From Hungatella sp. UBA4396 (lineage in GTDB: Bacteria; Bacillota; Clostridia; Lachnospirales; Lachnospiraceae), in contig DGRE01000041.1 of NCBI GenBank assembly GCA_002389905.1, forward strand, positions 62,001-126,000: a DNA stretch of 64,000 nucleotides. Reading direction: 5' to 3'. Both the position numbers and the translations under genes were made by a program. The notes below the pieces were generated by a model that was given only the letters and a program-made list of their open reading frames with translations, searched no databases and was not told the origin of the DNA. Below are positions 15,992-24,598 of the stretch, piece by piece (positions within the stretch are counted from its first letter, which is position 1; each line of letters begins with the position of its first letter).

Positions 15992-17575
15992 GTGAATCAA
16001 AATGATATCAATAAAAAATTAAATACATATGTATTTTGGCCGGCAATTTCGGCACTGGCTGTTTTCATCATTTGCGGTATTTTCTTTCAGGAGCAGCTTG
16101 GAGCATTTTTAAATGCAATGCTCTATGGCGCGTCCGATACTCTTGGCTGGTACATTGATCTGTTTTCGGTTACCAGTTTGATTCTTGTCCTCGCTTTTGT
16201 CTTCATGAAATATGGTGACATTAAAATCGGCGGAAAGAATGCAAAGCCTGATTTCAAGACCCATAACTGGTACTTTATGAGTATTTCCGGAACCATCGGA
16301 ACCGGCATTCTTTTCTGGGGTATGGGCGAACCGATATTCCACTTTGCGACTCCTCCTGCAGCGCTGGGAGTGGAGCCATTCTCCAGAGAAGCTGCTGTGT
16401 TTGCGGTTTCTCAGGCGATGTGGCACTGGTCCTTTATCCAGTATGCACTGTGCGCACTGTGTGCTATTCCCTTTGCTGTTCTTGCTTATAACCGAAAGAA
16501 GAGCCTTTCATTTTCATCTCTGGTTGAGTGTTTGTTCGGCAGGGAAATCCAGTGGCTGACCCGCCTGATCCACATTGTCGTCATTTTCTGCTTGTGCGGC
16601 GCTGTCGCTAATTCTATGGGCGTCGGCCTGATGCAGGTAGGTGCGGGTCTTAACAAGCTGTTTGGTATTCCTCAGTCCAAGGTGATTTGGCTGATTGTGG
16701 CTGTTGTCATTGCAATTGTTTTCATTTTGTCTTGTATATCTGGTATAGGCAAGGGACTGAAGAGACTGTCCACTGTAAAGATGATCATTTTCTTCTTTGT
16801 ACTGCTCTATGTTCTGGCATTAGGCAACCCGGTATTTGTGGGCAAGCTGTTTAATGAGGCAACCGGTTATATGCTGAAAAACTGGGCCGTTCAGACCACC
16901 TTTACCAATGTATTGGCTCCAAATGACACATGGTCTGCTGATTGGCTAAACCAGTACTGGTGTTCATTCTTCGTATATGCCCCTATTTGCGGCATGTTCC
17001 TTGCCCGTATGGCCAAGGGGCGCACCGTGCGTCAGTTTGTATTGGTCAACGTGCTGGTGCCTTCCATCTTTTGCTGCATTTGGGTTGGCATTTTCGGAGG
17101 TATGACTATCAACCTTCAGACTTCGGGTACTTTAGATGTATGGGGAGCTGTTAACACACTCGGTATGCAGACTACTGTATTCCAGATTTTGTCGACTCTG
17201 CCATTTGGTACCTTTATTACAGGTTTGTTCTTGTTTGCAATTTGCATTTCATTTTGTGCACTGGCTGATCCTATGGCCGCAGCACTGGCTACTCTTAGCA
17301 TCAATAAGCTGTCCATTGACGATGAGGCTCCAAGAAACATCAAGATTCTGCTTGGTGTTATCATCACCACAGTTTCTTATCTGTTGGTGGCATCCGGCGG
17401 CGTAAATGCAGTTAAGGGTATGTTTACCCTTGTGGGTATACTTACTACCTTTGTCATTGTCATCTGTGTTGCGGCTGCTTTTAAGGTCTGTGGTCAGGTG
17501 GTTGAATTGAAAGACCATGGTTGTTTGGAATCTGATGATGAGGAAATCGAGGTTGAAAAAGTCACGGTTGACTAA
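15992..17575 (+). CDS. BCCT-family transporter, second copy
   Basis: 527-aa membrane transporter clearly related to the one at 13121. Shared landmarks are IGTGILFWGMGEPIFHF, NSMGVGLMQVGAGL, DWLNQYWCSFFVYAP and MFLARMAKGRTVR. The C-terminus has an acidic tail (ESDDEEIEVEKV) absent from the first copy. It starts at GTG (15992) with GGGAGGG 8 bases upstream; no ATG is better placed. It is likely a paralogue with a shifted substrate range, or one half of an exchange system importing substrate and exporting product; the sequence cannot decide. Confidence 0.9.
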   Translation: MNQNDINKKLNTYVFWPAISALAVFIICGIFFQEQLGAFLNAMLYGASDTLGWYIDLFSVTSLILVLAFVFMKYGDIKIGGKNAKPDFKTHNWYFMSISGTIGTGILFWGMGEPIFHFATPPAALGVEPFSREAAVFAVSQAMWHWSFIQYALCALCAIPFAVLAYNRKKSLSFSSLVECLFGREIQWLTRLIHIVVIFCLCGAVANSMGVGLMQVGAGLNKLFGIPQSKVIWLIVAVVIAIVFILSCISGIGKGLKRLSTVKMIIFFFVLLYVLALGNPVFVGKLFNEATGYMLKNWAVQTTFTNVLAPNDTWSADWLNQYWCSFFVYAPICGMFLARMAKGRTVRQFVLVNVLVPSIFCCIWVGIFGGMTINLQTSGTLDVWGAVNTLGMQTTVFQILSTLPFGTFITGLFLFAICISFCALADPMAAALATLSINKLSIDDEAPRNIKILLGVIITTVSYLLVASGGVNAVKGMFTLVGILTTFVIVICVAAAFKVCGQVVELKDHGCLESDDEEIEVEKVTVD

Positions 17576-17657
17576 TAACAATCTATAGGGAATACAAAGT
17601 ATCTCCTATATCAGGGAATAAGCTTTGTACTTTACTGGATTTTACATAAGCGGTTAA

Positions 17658-17756
17658 GGGGGTGATGTTATTACAGGTTCCATTGAAGTTGGAAAAGTGC
17701 CAAACTTCTTGGCATTTAAGAAAAACCTTTGGTGGATATCTGTGCGATTGCTATAA
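17658..17756 (+). pseudogene. Possible amidohydrolase C-terminal fragment
   Basis: The frame beginning GGGGGTGATGTT reads GDVITGSIEVGKVPNFLAFK then NLWWISVRLL before a stop. TGSIEVGK…F…KNL is the typical C-terminal sheet of YtcJ-type amidohydrolases (Amidohydro_3). It lacks a start codon and everything upstream. The call rests on about 30 residues; a chance match cannot be excluded. Confidence 0.35.
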
Positions 17757-17837
17757 AGAATGTGGGAAGTGACCTCCTGACATTGTTTTTCCTGCAATCC
17801 ATGTATTAGAAAGGGTATAAAAAGAATTTACCTAAGC

Positions 17838-17867
17838 AATAAGACTGCCATTCCGGCAGTCTTATTC
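17838..17867 (+). terminator. Rho-independent terminator ending the IclR locus
   Basis: AATAAGACTGCC-ATTC-CGGCAGTCTTATT: perfect stem with a small loop followed by CTAG. Placed about 265 bases after the second BCCT gene. Confidence 0.7.
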
Positions 17868-17966
17868 TAGCTAATTATTATTATCTTCAATATAAAAAGA
17901 AGAAAAATGGATTGCAATTTTTTGCTTGAACAGGCGGATAGGAAGGAAAATAGGAGGCAGTTTTCT

Positions 17967-18779
17967 ATGGAAAATGAAAAAAGGTGTCCGGGGGAACTGT
18001 CCCCTGAGGAACAAAGAGAAATCTTAGAGGTGGCTATATTGGCGGGACAGATCCTTTTAGAAAACGGGGCGGAATTATTTCGGGTGGAAGATACGATGGA
18101 ACGCATCTGCTGCCGTTATGGAATCCAATCTGTGAGCTTCTTTGCTCTCAGTCATGTAATTTTTATGACCTCAGGCAGTGAGAGGGAAGAAAACTTTGCA
18201 AAAGTTCAGCATGTCCCTGTGGGAGGGACTCGTTTGGATCGGGTAGCAGCAGTGAACCAGCTTTCCAGAGAGATTGTAAAAGACTGTTTAAGCATTGGTG
18301 AAATAAAAAAACGGTTGAATCAGATACGGGGTATGAAGGGCGAATCAAGTGTTATTCAGATTCTGGCCTCTGGTATTGGAAGTGCATGCTTTTGTTATCT
18401 GGCAGGAGGAACACTGTTAGACAGCTTATCGGCTTTTATTTCCGGTGTTCTCCTGTACGTATATGTGATTTATTTTAGCAGCCTTTATCTTTCAAAGATT
18501 GTGGGAAGCATTGGGGGAGGTGCTGTGGTGGCTTTTTCGTGTACCATTCTTTATTTACTTCGTTTTGGAGAGCATTTGAATTATATTATCATATGTTCTA
18601 TCATGCCCTTGATTCCAGGGGTTACTTTAATAAACGCCATACGGGACATCGTAGAGGGAAACTATATTTTTGGATCTGTCCGGCTGCTGGACTCACTGCT
18701 GGTATTTTTCTGGATTGCCACGGGCGTTGGGCTGGTTTTAAGTCTGTTTCGCTATTTAACGGGAGGTGCACTTTTATGA
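17967..18779 (+). CDS. Threonine/serine exporter family, large (ThrE N-domain) subunit
   Basis: 270-aa protein of the ThrE/DUF1212 family. The soluble N-terminal part carries the typical ILAGQILLENGAELFRVEDT and HVIFMTSG segments; five or so membrane helices follow, including SIMPLIPGVTLINAIRDI. ATG 17967 is chosen because AGGAGG sits 9 bases upstream; a longer frame starts at 17907 without one. The stop overlaps the next gene (ATGA), which encodes the missing C-terminal ThrE domain, so the two products form one split exporter. Export of threonine, serine or a related small metabolite is the family role. Confidence 0.88.
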   Translation: MENEKRCPGELSPEEQREILEVAILAGQILLENGAELFRVEDTMERICCRYGIQSVSFFALSHVIFMTSGSEREENFAKVQHVPVGGTRLDRVAAVNQLSREIVKDCLSIGEIKKRLNQIRGMKGESSVIQILASGIGSACFCYLAGGTLLDSLSAFISGVLLYVYVIYFSSLYLSKIVGSIGGGAVVAFSCTILYLLRFGEHLNYIIICSIMPLIPGVTLINAIRDIVEGNYIFGSVRLLDSLLVFFWIATGVGLVLSLFRYLTGGALL

Positions 18780-19264
18780 GTGTGATTGCAGGGGCAGCAG
18801 TAGCGGCTTTTGGAACCATTGCATTTTCCCTCCTGTTTGGGGTTCCAAGGAGGTTTTATCCTTATTGCGGACTGAACGGAGGGGCCAGTTGGTTGGTTTA
18901 TTCAAGACTTATGGAAAGTTTGACATCTCCTCCGGCCGCACTGGGGGCCACTATTGTGGTGATTCTTCTCTCCAGGACCTTTGCCGTGAAGGAAAGATGT
19001 CCCGCCACTATATTTTTAATAGCTGGTATCTTTCCTTTGGTGCCGGGAGCAGGAGTATATTGGACTGCTTATTATATTGTTACAGATGAACTGGAATTGG
19101 CAGCTCGTACTGGTTTTCTTGCGTGTAAGGTAGCTGTTGCCATTGCACTGGGCATTGTATTGGCTTTTGAATTGCCTCAGGGGTTCTTTGAATTCGCAGC
19201 TAGGAAATGGGATACATTGATTGCAAGAGTGGAGGGAGGAGAAGAGGATAAAAATACCAAATAA
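18776..19264 (+). CDS. Threonine/serine exporter family, small (ThrE_2/YjjB-like) subunit
   Basis: 162-aa membrane protein with about four helices. It matches the second half of full-length ThrE: GVPRRFYPYCGLNGGASWLVY, a later SRTFAVKERCPATIFLIAGI and PLVPGAGVYWTAYYIV. Its ATG overlaps the stop of the large subunit by four bases with GGAGG just upstream, indicating translational coupling and a 1:1 complex. Longer in-frame starts inside the preceding gene (from 18539) are unlikely. Confidence 0.87.
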   Translation: MSVIAGAAVAAFGTIAFSLLFGVPRRFYPYCGLNGGASWLVYSRLMESLTSPPAALGATIVVILLSRTFAVKERCPATIFLIAGIFPLVPGAGVYWTAYYIVTDELELAARTGFLACKVAVAIALGIVLAFELPQGFFEFAARKWDTLIARVEGGEEDKNTK

Positions 19265-19315
19265 GCCTCCGCATCACCGATCATTTCGAATTTAGAACCT
19301 AATTGCTGAACACTT

Positions 19316-20743
19316 TTATTTCTTTTTCTGATCCGGATCATAGATTTCCTCCGAAAACTCTGTCAAAATACGGCGATGCTCCGGTGTTCCTGCCGGATAC
19401 TGTTTCTGCCGGAGCAGCTTCTGTTTGCCTGCTGCCTTTACAATCGCATAGCAGACCGTAAAAAAAGCAACGAGAGCAATGCCCGCAAGGAAGCCTAAGG
19501 TCTGTCCTTTTAAAAATGGCATGCTGAACATAGCGATGATCAGTCCGGCCATGGTAAACAGAGAACTATAGGGAAATCCGCATAGACGGCAGTTCCCTTC
19601 CGGTTTCCCGTTCTTTTTCCGGAAACGGATATGGGTATACATGAGCACAATATAAGTGAAAAGCAGTGCAAATCCCCCGGAACTGATCAAAAACAGATAG
19701 ACTCCGGGAAAAAACAATCCGACATATAGAAACAGTATCATGGACAAACCGGAAAATAAGATTCCCCGGTAGGGAACATCGGTTTTATCCCTTAAAAATG
19801 AGGGACCAAGCCGGTCCTCCACAAGAGAACGAAGCATTCTTCCGATTCCAAACATGGCAGCTACCATAGTAGATAAAATTGCGCTGATTAATATAACCGT
19901 CATGGCAGTACCGGCCCAGGTCATTTGATACCGGTTTAAGGCGGTAACCATGGGGCTGACGTTTTCGCTTAAGGATTCGCTGGGCACCAGCAGCAAAAGA
20001 ACTGAAATACACAGAATATAAAGTGTCACCAGCCAGAAAACTGTCAGGTGGATTGCACGGGGCACATTTTTTTGCTTATTTTCTGTTTCACTGGCAGCCA
20101 GTCCGATGATTTCAAAACCTGCATAGGTGAACAAAACGATCAGCATGCTTCCTGCCAGGCTTTTTAGGCCGCCGGGGAGAAATGGCTCTGATCGCAATAT
20201 ACTGGTTCCCAGGGGCTGGGAGCCCGGTAAGACACCCAAAACGATTATGAAACCTAAAAGAATAAACCCGATAATAGCAATGATCTTTATTGCTGACAGA
20301 ATGCTTTCCAGATGGCTTAACTGTTTTGAACCTAAAAGGTTTAATAATGTTACGCCAATGATTAGTGCAGTGCCCAGGATTGGGATGGAAACGGACGGAA
20401 ACCACGTCCGGAACAATAAGGAAACTGCGGTAGCCTCACTGGACATGGCAATGACCATTCCGGTCCAATAAACCCAGCCCACCACAAAGCCTGTACCATT
20501 GTTTACATACTGGGACGCAAACGTTCGGAAAGAAGCGGCATCCGGATTGGATACCGTCATTTCTGAAAGCGCAAATAAGATAAAATAAACCATAACAGCG
20601 CAAATCAGATAGGAAAGAATAATTGCCGGGCCGGCAGCCTGTATGGCAACCGATGAACCTAAAAAAAAGGAACCGCCGATCACGGTTCCCAGAGCCATCA
20701 TCGTTAAACGGCCTGCAGTAAGACCACTTGCTTTATTTTTCAT
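19316..20743 (-). CDS. APC-superfamily amino acid permease
   Basis: 475-aa secondary transporter with about 12 helices. The first helix has the family substrate-backbone motif GTVIGGSFFLG; further marks are GFVVGWVYWTGMVIAMSSEATA and FAYAGFEIIGLAASETENKQK-like sequence. It resembles the amino acid transporter (AAT/GABA permease) group. ATG at 20743 (MKNKASGLTAG) is preferred; the frame is open further upstream to 20857 but that part lacks family similarity and a ribosome site. It converges with the ThrE pair over a short gap and diverges from the beta-propeller gene. The substrate is unknown. Confidence 0.88.
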   Translation of the reverse strand: MKNKASGLTAGRLTMMALGTVIGGSFFLGSSVAIQAAGPAIILSYLICAVMVYFILFALSEMTVSNPDAASFRTFASQYVNNGTGFVVGWVYWTGMVIAMSSEATAVSLLFRTWFPSVSIPILGTALIIGVTLLNLLGSKQLSHLESILSAIKIIAIIGFILLGFIIVLGVLPGSQPLGTSILRSEPFLPGGLKSLAGSMLIVLFTYAGFEIIGLAASETENKQKNVPRAIHLTVFWLVTLYILCISVLLLLVPSESLSENVSPMVTALNRYQMTWAGTAMTVILISAILSTMVAAMFGIGRMLRSLVEDRLGPSFLRDKTDVPYRGILFSGLSMILFLYVGLFFPGVYLFLISSGGFALLFTYIVLMYTHIRFRKKNGKPEGNCRLCGFPYSSLFTMAGLIIAMFSMPFLKGQTLGFLAGIALVAFFTVCYAIVKAAGKQKLLRQKQYPAGTPEHRRILTEFSEEIYDPDQKKK

Positions 20744-20943
20744 GGGATTCCTCGCTTTTGACTTTTGTATTATTATTCCAGGTAACGGAAAAGTTATTCG
20801 AGACATTGAAAATACAATTATAAAGCAAAATCGGGTGCAGGAGGCAGTAAAATGCACTTTTCTGCGGTATGCATTATTTCCATAATTGTATAATTTTTAA
20901 CAAAAGAGAATATAATGTAATAAAAATTTCCTGGATAAGGCCA

Positions 20944-22311
20944 ATGTTCTATAACAGTAATGGGAGAAAAATCAGCTCCTGCAATGAAGACAATGGTTTT
21001 GCGGAAAGATATTTGAATCCATCTGATATCTACATCGTCAGCGGTTATAAGATAGAGGTATTTATAAAAAATCTGAATTCTCCAATTGGGATGGTTTTTA
21101 ATGAAAACGGAGAGATTCTGGTAGCTGATTCCGGTTTGGCTGACGGAAATCCCCGGATATTACAGTTAATCAATGGTCAGTTTGAAATGATCGCAGATGA
21201 TTTTGTTACTCCTATATCAGGGATTAATTATCTAAACGGCGTGATCTATGTATCTCACAGAGGATTTATCACAAAGATATACAAAGATGGTACAAGGCAG
21301 AATGTCATTATGGGACTGCCCAGCAACGGGGACCACTATAACAGCCCGGTCGCTTTTTCTCCGGATAATAAGATGTATTTCGGACAGGGAACGGTGACTA
21401 ACAGCGGTGTCGTTGGCAATGATAACCAGTGGGTGATTGCTTCTCCGCTTCTGTGTGATTACGCAGGAGATTACGTCATGATTCATGGACAAAACTTCTC
21501 AACACATAACATACTGACAGAAGGCTTACCGGATGATATCGCTTTAACGGGAGCTTTTTCCCCTTATGGCATTCCCAATATAGAGTACGAGATCAGAAAA
21601 CGGTATATTAAGGCATCAGGAAGCATTCTCAGGGCAAACCTGGACGGCTCCAATTTAGAACAGGTCGCATGGGGATTCAGAAATCCTTCTTACTTAAGAT
21701 TTGATTCCAGCGGCCAGTTATATGCGGGCAATAACGGTTATCAGGCAGTGGGAAGCAGGCCCATTGAGAATGCCACGGATGATTTTTATTATATTACACC
21801 TGATTTGTGGTATGGATGGCCGGATTATTCCGGAGGCGATCCCGTCAATTCAACGCGTTTTACGCCCAGGGGAGGCGTACAGCCTTCTCTTCTCTTAAAG
21901 AATCAGCCTAATGTTCCCCCAAGACCCTTTGTGACATTTCCGCCGAATTCAACGATAAGGGGATTTGATTTTAACTATAATTTCCAATTCGGTCCCTATG
22001 GGGATGTGTACATCGCTGAATACGGCAGCACCATACGCACTCAGGTCGGCGATACCATATCTTATGCGAATGCAGGACACAGAATATCCAAAATCGATAT
22101 GAAATCCAGGACCATCAGCACCTTTGCCATCAATCGAACAGGGTTTCCGTCCTCTTTGTCAAACGGAGGAGGCCTTGAGAGACTGGCTCATCTGTTATTC
22201 GGTCCTGACAGAGCAATGTATATCGTAGATACCGGACTGAATATTCAGGGAGACCCGGACGTATTTATTCCGAATACAGGGGTCATCTGGAGAGTGACCA
22301 GGACGGATTAA
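20944..22311 (+). CDS. Beta-propeller protein (sorbosone dehydrogenase/NHL-like)
   Basis: 455-aa protein made of repeated blade-like units, for example SPIGMVFNENGEILVADSG, FSPDNKMYFGQGT, LRFDSSGQLYAGNNGY and FGPYGDVYIAEYG. The arrangement resembles soluble quinoprotein sugar dehydrogenases and NHL propellers. No signal peptide is visible at the chosen start (ATG 20944); the ribosome site there is weak (AAGG, close spacing), so the start is uncertain and the frame is open back to 20869. PQQ-dependent chemistry is not expected in a clostridium, so function is open: a cell-envelope or cytoplasmic binding/lactonase-like role is possible. Confidence 0.75.
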   Translation: MFYNSNGRKISSCNEDNGFAERYLNPSDIYIVSGYKIEVFIKNLNSPIGMVFNENGEILVADSGLADGNPRILQLINGQFEMIADDFVTPISGINYLNGVIYVSHRGFITKIYKDGTRQNVIMGLPSNGDHYNSPVAFSPDNKMYFGQGTVTNSGVVGNDNQWVIASPLLCDYAGDYVMIHGQNFSTHNILTEGLPDDIALTGAFSPYGIPNIEYEIRKRYIKASGSILRANLDGSNLEQVAWGFRNPSYLRFDSSGQLYAGNNGYQAVGSRPIENATDDFYYITPDLWYGWPDYSGGDPVNSTRFTPRGGVQPSLLLKNQPNVPPRPFVTFPPNSTIRGFDFNYNFQFGPYGDVYIAEYGSTIRTQVGDTISYANAGHRISKIDMKSRTISTFAINRTGFPSSLSNGGGLERLAHLLFGPDRAMYIVDTGLNIQGDPDVFIPNTGVIWRVTRTD

Positions 22312-22391
22312 TGTAAAAACGTTGCTTTCGTAAAAGAAAGGGAGGCATTGGTTGATATGCTCCAAGAATAAATTTTAAGAAAGAGAAACTC

Positions 22392-22841
22392 ATGAAGCAG
22401 ATTGCAATATTATCCGACACTCATGGTCTGCTGCGGGAGCATGTTGTGGCTGAACTTGCTGAAGCAGATTGCGTTATTCATGCCGGCGATGCTGACACGC
22501 CATATATTATCGAGTCCTTACGACAACTGGGGGAGACCTATGTGGTGCGTGGCAACAATGATAAAGAATGGGCAGAAGCCCTGCCTAAAAGCATTGCCGT
22601 CACAATTGAAGGTGTGAGATTCTTCATTGTTCATAACAAGAAAGATCTGCCGAAATACTTAACAAATGTGGATGTGGTGGTCTATGGCCACTCTCACAAA
22701 TATTCTGCAGAAGTTATTAAGGGAATACTGTTTCTCAATCCTGGAAGCTGTGGTAAACGGCGTTTTGATTTGGAAATCACAATGTGCCGTATGACTGTGG
22801 ATGCAGGGCACTACCAGTACGAAAAAGTGATAATTCTATAA
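22392..22841 (+). CDS. YfcE/MJ0936-type metallophosphoesterase
   Basis: Small (149 aa) calcineurin-like phosphodiesterase with all di-metal motifs: LSDTHG near residue 8, HAGDAD, VRGNND and YGHSHKY. The family hydrolyses phosphodiester model substrates; cellular substrates are mostly unknown. A GAAAGAGAAACTC ribosome site precedes the ATG. It is monocistronic, ending before a strong terminator. Confidence 0.9.
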   Translation: MKQIAILSDTHGLLREHVVAELAEADCVIHAGDADTPYIIESLRQLGETYVVRGNNDKEWAEALPKSIAVTIEGVRFFIVHNKKDLPKYLTNVDVVVYGHSHKYSAEVIKGILFLNPGSCGKRRFDLEITMCRMTVDAGHYQYEKVIIL

Positions 22842-22901
22842 TCCGTATTGCCTGTACAGCCGGAAGTACTGATTTCAAATAAAATGAAAGAACCAGCTTA
22901 T

Positions 22902-22951
22902 AAGCCGGAGAATCGGAGTGCAGAAATGCACTTTTATTCTCCGGCTTTTTT
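22902..22951 (+). terminator. Rho-independent terminator
   Basis: AAGCCGGAGAAT pairs with ATTCTCCGGCTT, followed by TTTTTTATTTT. An inner hairpin GTGCAGAAATGCAC fills the loop. It terminates the phosphodiesterase transcript. Confidence 0.9.
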
Positions 22952-23014
22952 ATTTTCTGGAAAGGGAAAAGTTATGCTGATGAATTGTAAAAACAAGAAG
23001 TTGGCCTGCTATGG

Positions 23015-24598
23015 CTAACTCAAGACCTCCCTTATGTTGATTCTCTTCAAGCTTCCATACAACAGCGCAGTAATGGCAGCTAAAACCAAATCAGCGGCCA
23101 CCGTAATAAGCTGACCCTGTTCAGGAAACACAATACCCAATGCAACAGGGGGAGCTATTGCTGCCAATCCAGCCAGCATAGCCGCCATGGCTGACATAGA
23201 CTGCTTTACCGCTTGCTGAGGGCTTTTCCAGTCAAACTTCAGGAATCGAAGATTCGCAGACAGACCCACCACTGCGATAAATCCTGCATAGACTACAGGC
23301 GTTACAAAGACCATCAGTATGGAAAAGTAATTCAAAGGAAAGGTCATGACCAGAATCAGGCTGCTGAAGATAATGGATGGCAGCAAGACCGTTAAATTCA
23401 CCAGAATCTTGGAGTCGAAAATTGCCTTGGCGCTCACCGGCAGGGAACTCAAAATCCAGCGGTTCTTCCCTTCCATGTTAAGTGAAACTGCGGTAGTGGA
23501 AGACATGACGACAAATAATGCTGGAAAAAAGGGTGTCATGTGCTGCAGCAACCCTTGCAGCCCTGGCAGCTGCAGCATGGCAGAAAGCTGTTCAGAGCCA
23601 AAAAACCTGAGGGCCAGGCTGGCCGCTGCCATCAGGACCGGTCCAATGCAAGTGTTAAGAAGATACACTGGGCAGGAGGTCAGCAGCTTCAATTCTCTGC
23701 GATATAGTGCTTTGTTCGCCGTAGCGGCGGACAGTTGGGTTATGCGGTAGGCTGTTCGGGCATGCTGTGTGGAAAGTGCGGAGTTGATCTTTGTGTACAC
23801 CTTGGACAACAGAAATACGAAGAGGGCGGCAGCTGCGGCTGATAGCAGAACAAATGAGCTCAGTGCCAAAACGTTTCTCTGGGACAGCGCGGCAGTGACC
23901 AGCCTTGCAGGAGGGTAAAAACGCCCGATTGCCTGCCCAAGCTGGCGGCCAAGATCAGCCAGTAAATCCTCATCCACCACCTGCATGGAAAAAGAGAGTG
24001 CCATTGCACCCATGGTGGCTCCAAAGCTGAGGACAGTGATCACCAGATTCTTGTGGCGGAACCGGACGCTGATTGCGGTGATCACTCCTCCTATGGTCAT
24101 GGCCGCAATCATGGGCAGCAGCGGAGCCGACAGCCATATGAGTAATGCTGACATCCAGAGAATAGCAGGAGACCCGCTTTCTTTCATGAAGACCATCATA
24201 GCCGGAAGAAGAACCAGACCGCCAAAGAGCAGGTTGCCCAGATATACCGTCAGCAACCGGCTTAAAATGACTGAGGACCGGGTGACCGGCAGAGACATGA
24301 TCAAGTCATAGTCAGAAAATCCAAACAGAGTTCCGCTGCTGCGAATCAGGGTGAAGAACAAGGTAATCATGGAGAAAAACAACAGAATGATGGCAGGTAC
24401 TAACTCCACTAGACCAAGAGCGGCGTATCCCGCCGCAGTTATATAACTGAAAAGGACAATCACAGCCCCTAAAATCAGGGCCACCACTCCCATGATGGCT
24501 GCTTGCAGCCGGGTCCGGGAATCCTTTGTATGGATCAATTGATTAATACCAAAGAGCCCCAGAACCTGAATTTTGGTGAGCAAAAATACGTTAGTCAT
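23015..24598 (-). CDS. ABC transporter permease (ABC-2-like, 527 aa)
   Basis: Large membrane protein with many hydrophobic helices, partnered with the ATP-binding gene just upstream. The start ATG (24598, MTNVFLLTKIQVLGLFGINQ) lies within the last codons of the ATPase gene (8-base overlap); the frame stays open further upstream but that would run deep into the ATPase. The protein has the features of large clostridial ABC exporter permeases, with repeated helix pairs. The transported compound is unknown; a drug, lipid or peptide exporter is plausible given the linked ArsR-like regulator. Confidence 0.85.
   Translation of the reverse strand: MTNVFLLTKIQVLGLFGINQLIHTKDSRTRLQAAIMGVVALILGAVIVLFSYITAAGYAALGLVELVPAIILLFFSMITLFFTLIRSSGTLFGFSDYDLIMSLPVTRSSVILSRLLTVYLGNLLFGGLVLLPAMMVFMKESGSPAILWMSALLIWLSAPLLPMIAAMTIGGVITAISVRFRHKNLVITVLSFGATMGAMALSFSMQVVDEDLLADLGRQLGQAIGRFYPPARLVTAALSQRNVLALSSFVLLSAAAAALFVFLLSKVYTKINSALSTQHARTAYRITQLSAATANKALYRRELKLLTSCPVYLLNTCIGPVLMAAASLALRFFGSEQLSAMLQLPGLQGLLQHMTPFFPALFVVMSSTTAVSLNMEGKNRWILSSLPVSAKAIFDSKILVNLTVLLPSIIFSSLILVMTFPLNYFSILMVFVTPVVYAGFIAVVGLSANLRFLKFDWKSPQQAVKQSMSAMAAMLAGLAAIAPPVALGIVFPEQGQLITVAADLVLAAITALLYGSLKRINIREVLS

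Larger units (their letters stand above)
17576..17966. other. Intergenic region with remnant and terminator
   Basis: 391 bases between the second BCCT gene and the exporter gene. It holds a possible amidohydrolase fragment (17658-17756), an inverted repeat TGCCAA/TTGGCA at 17698-17714 and a strong terminator (17838-17867). I see no intact gene. Confidence 0.6.

Noticed and set aside
13121..17575. Carnitine degradation (cai) assignment for the BCCT locus
   Set aside because: BCCT genes fit CaiT superficially, but no CaiA-type dehydrogenase or CoA ligase is present here, and the CaiB-like gene at 41425 is linked to a TRAP carrier and a separate LacI regulator.
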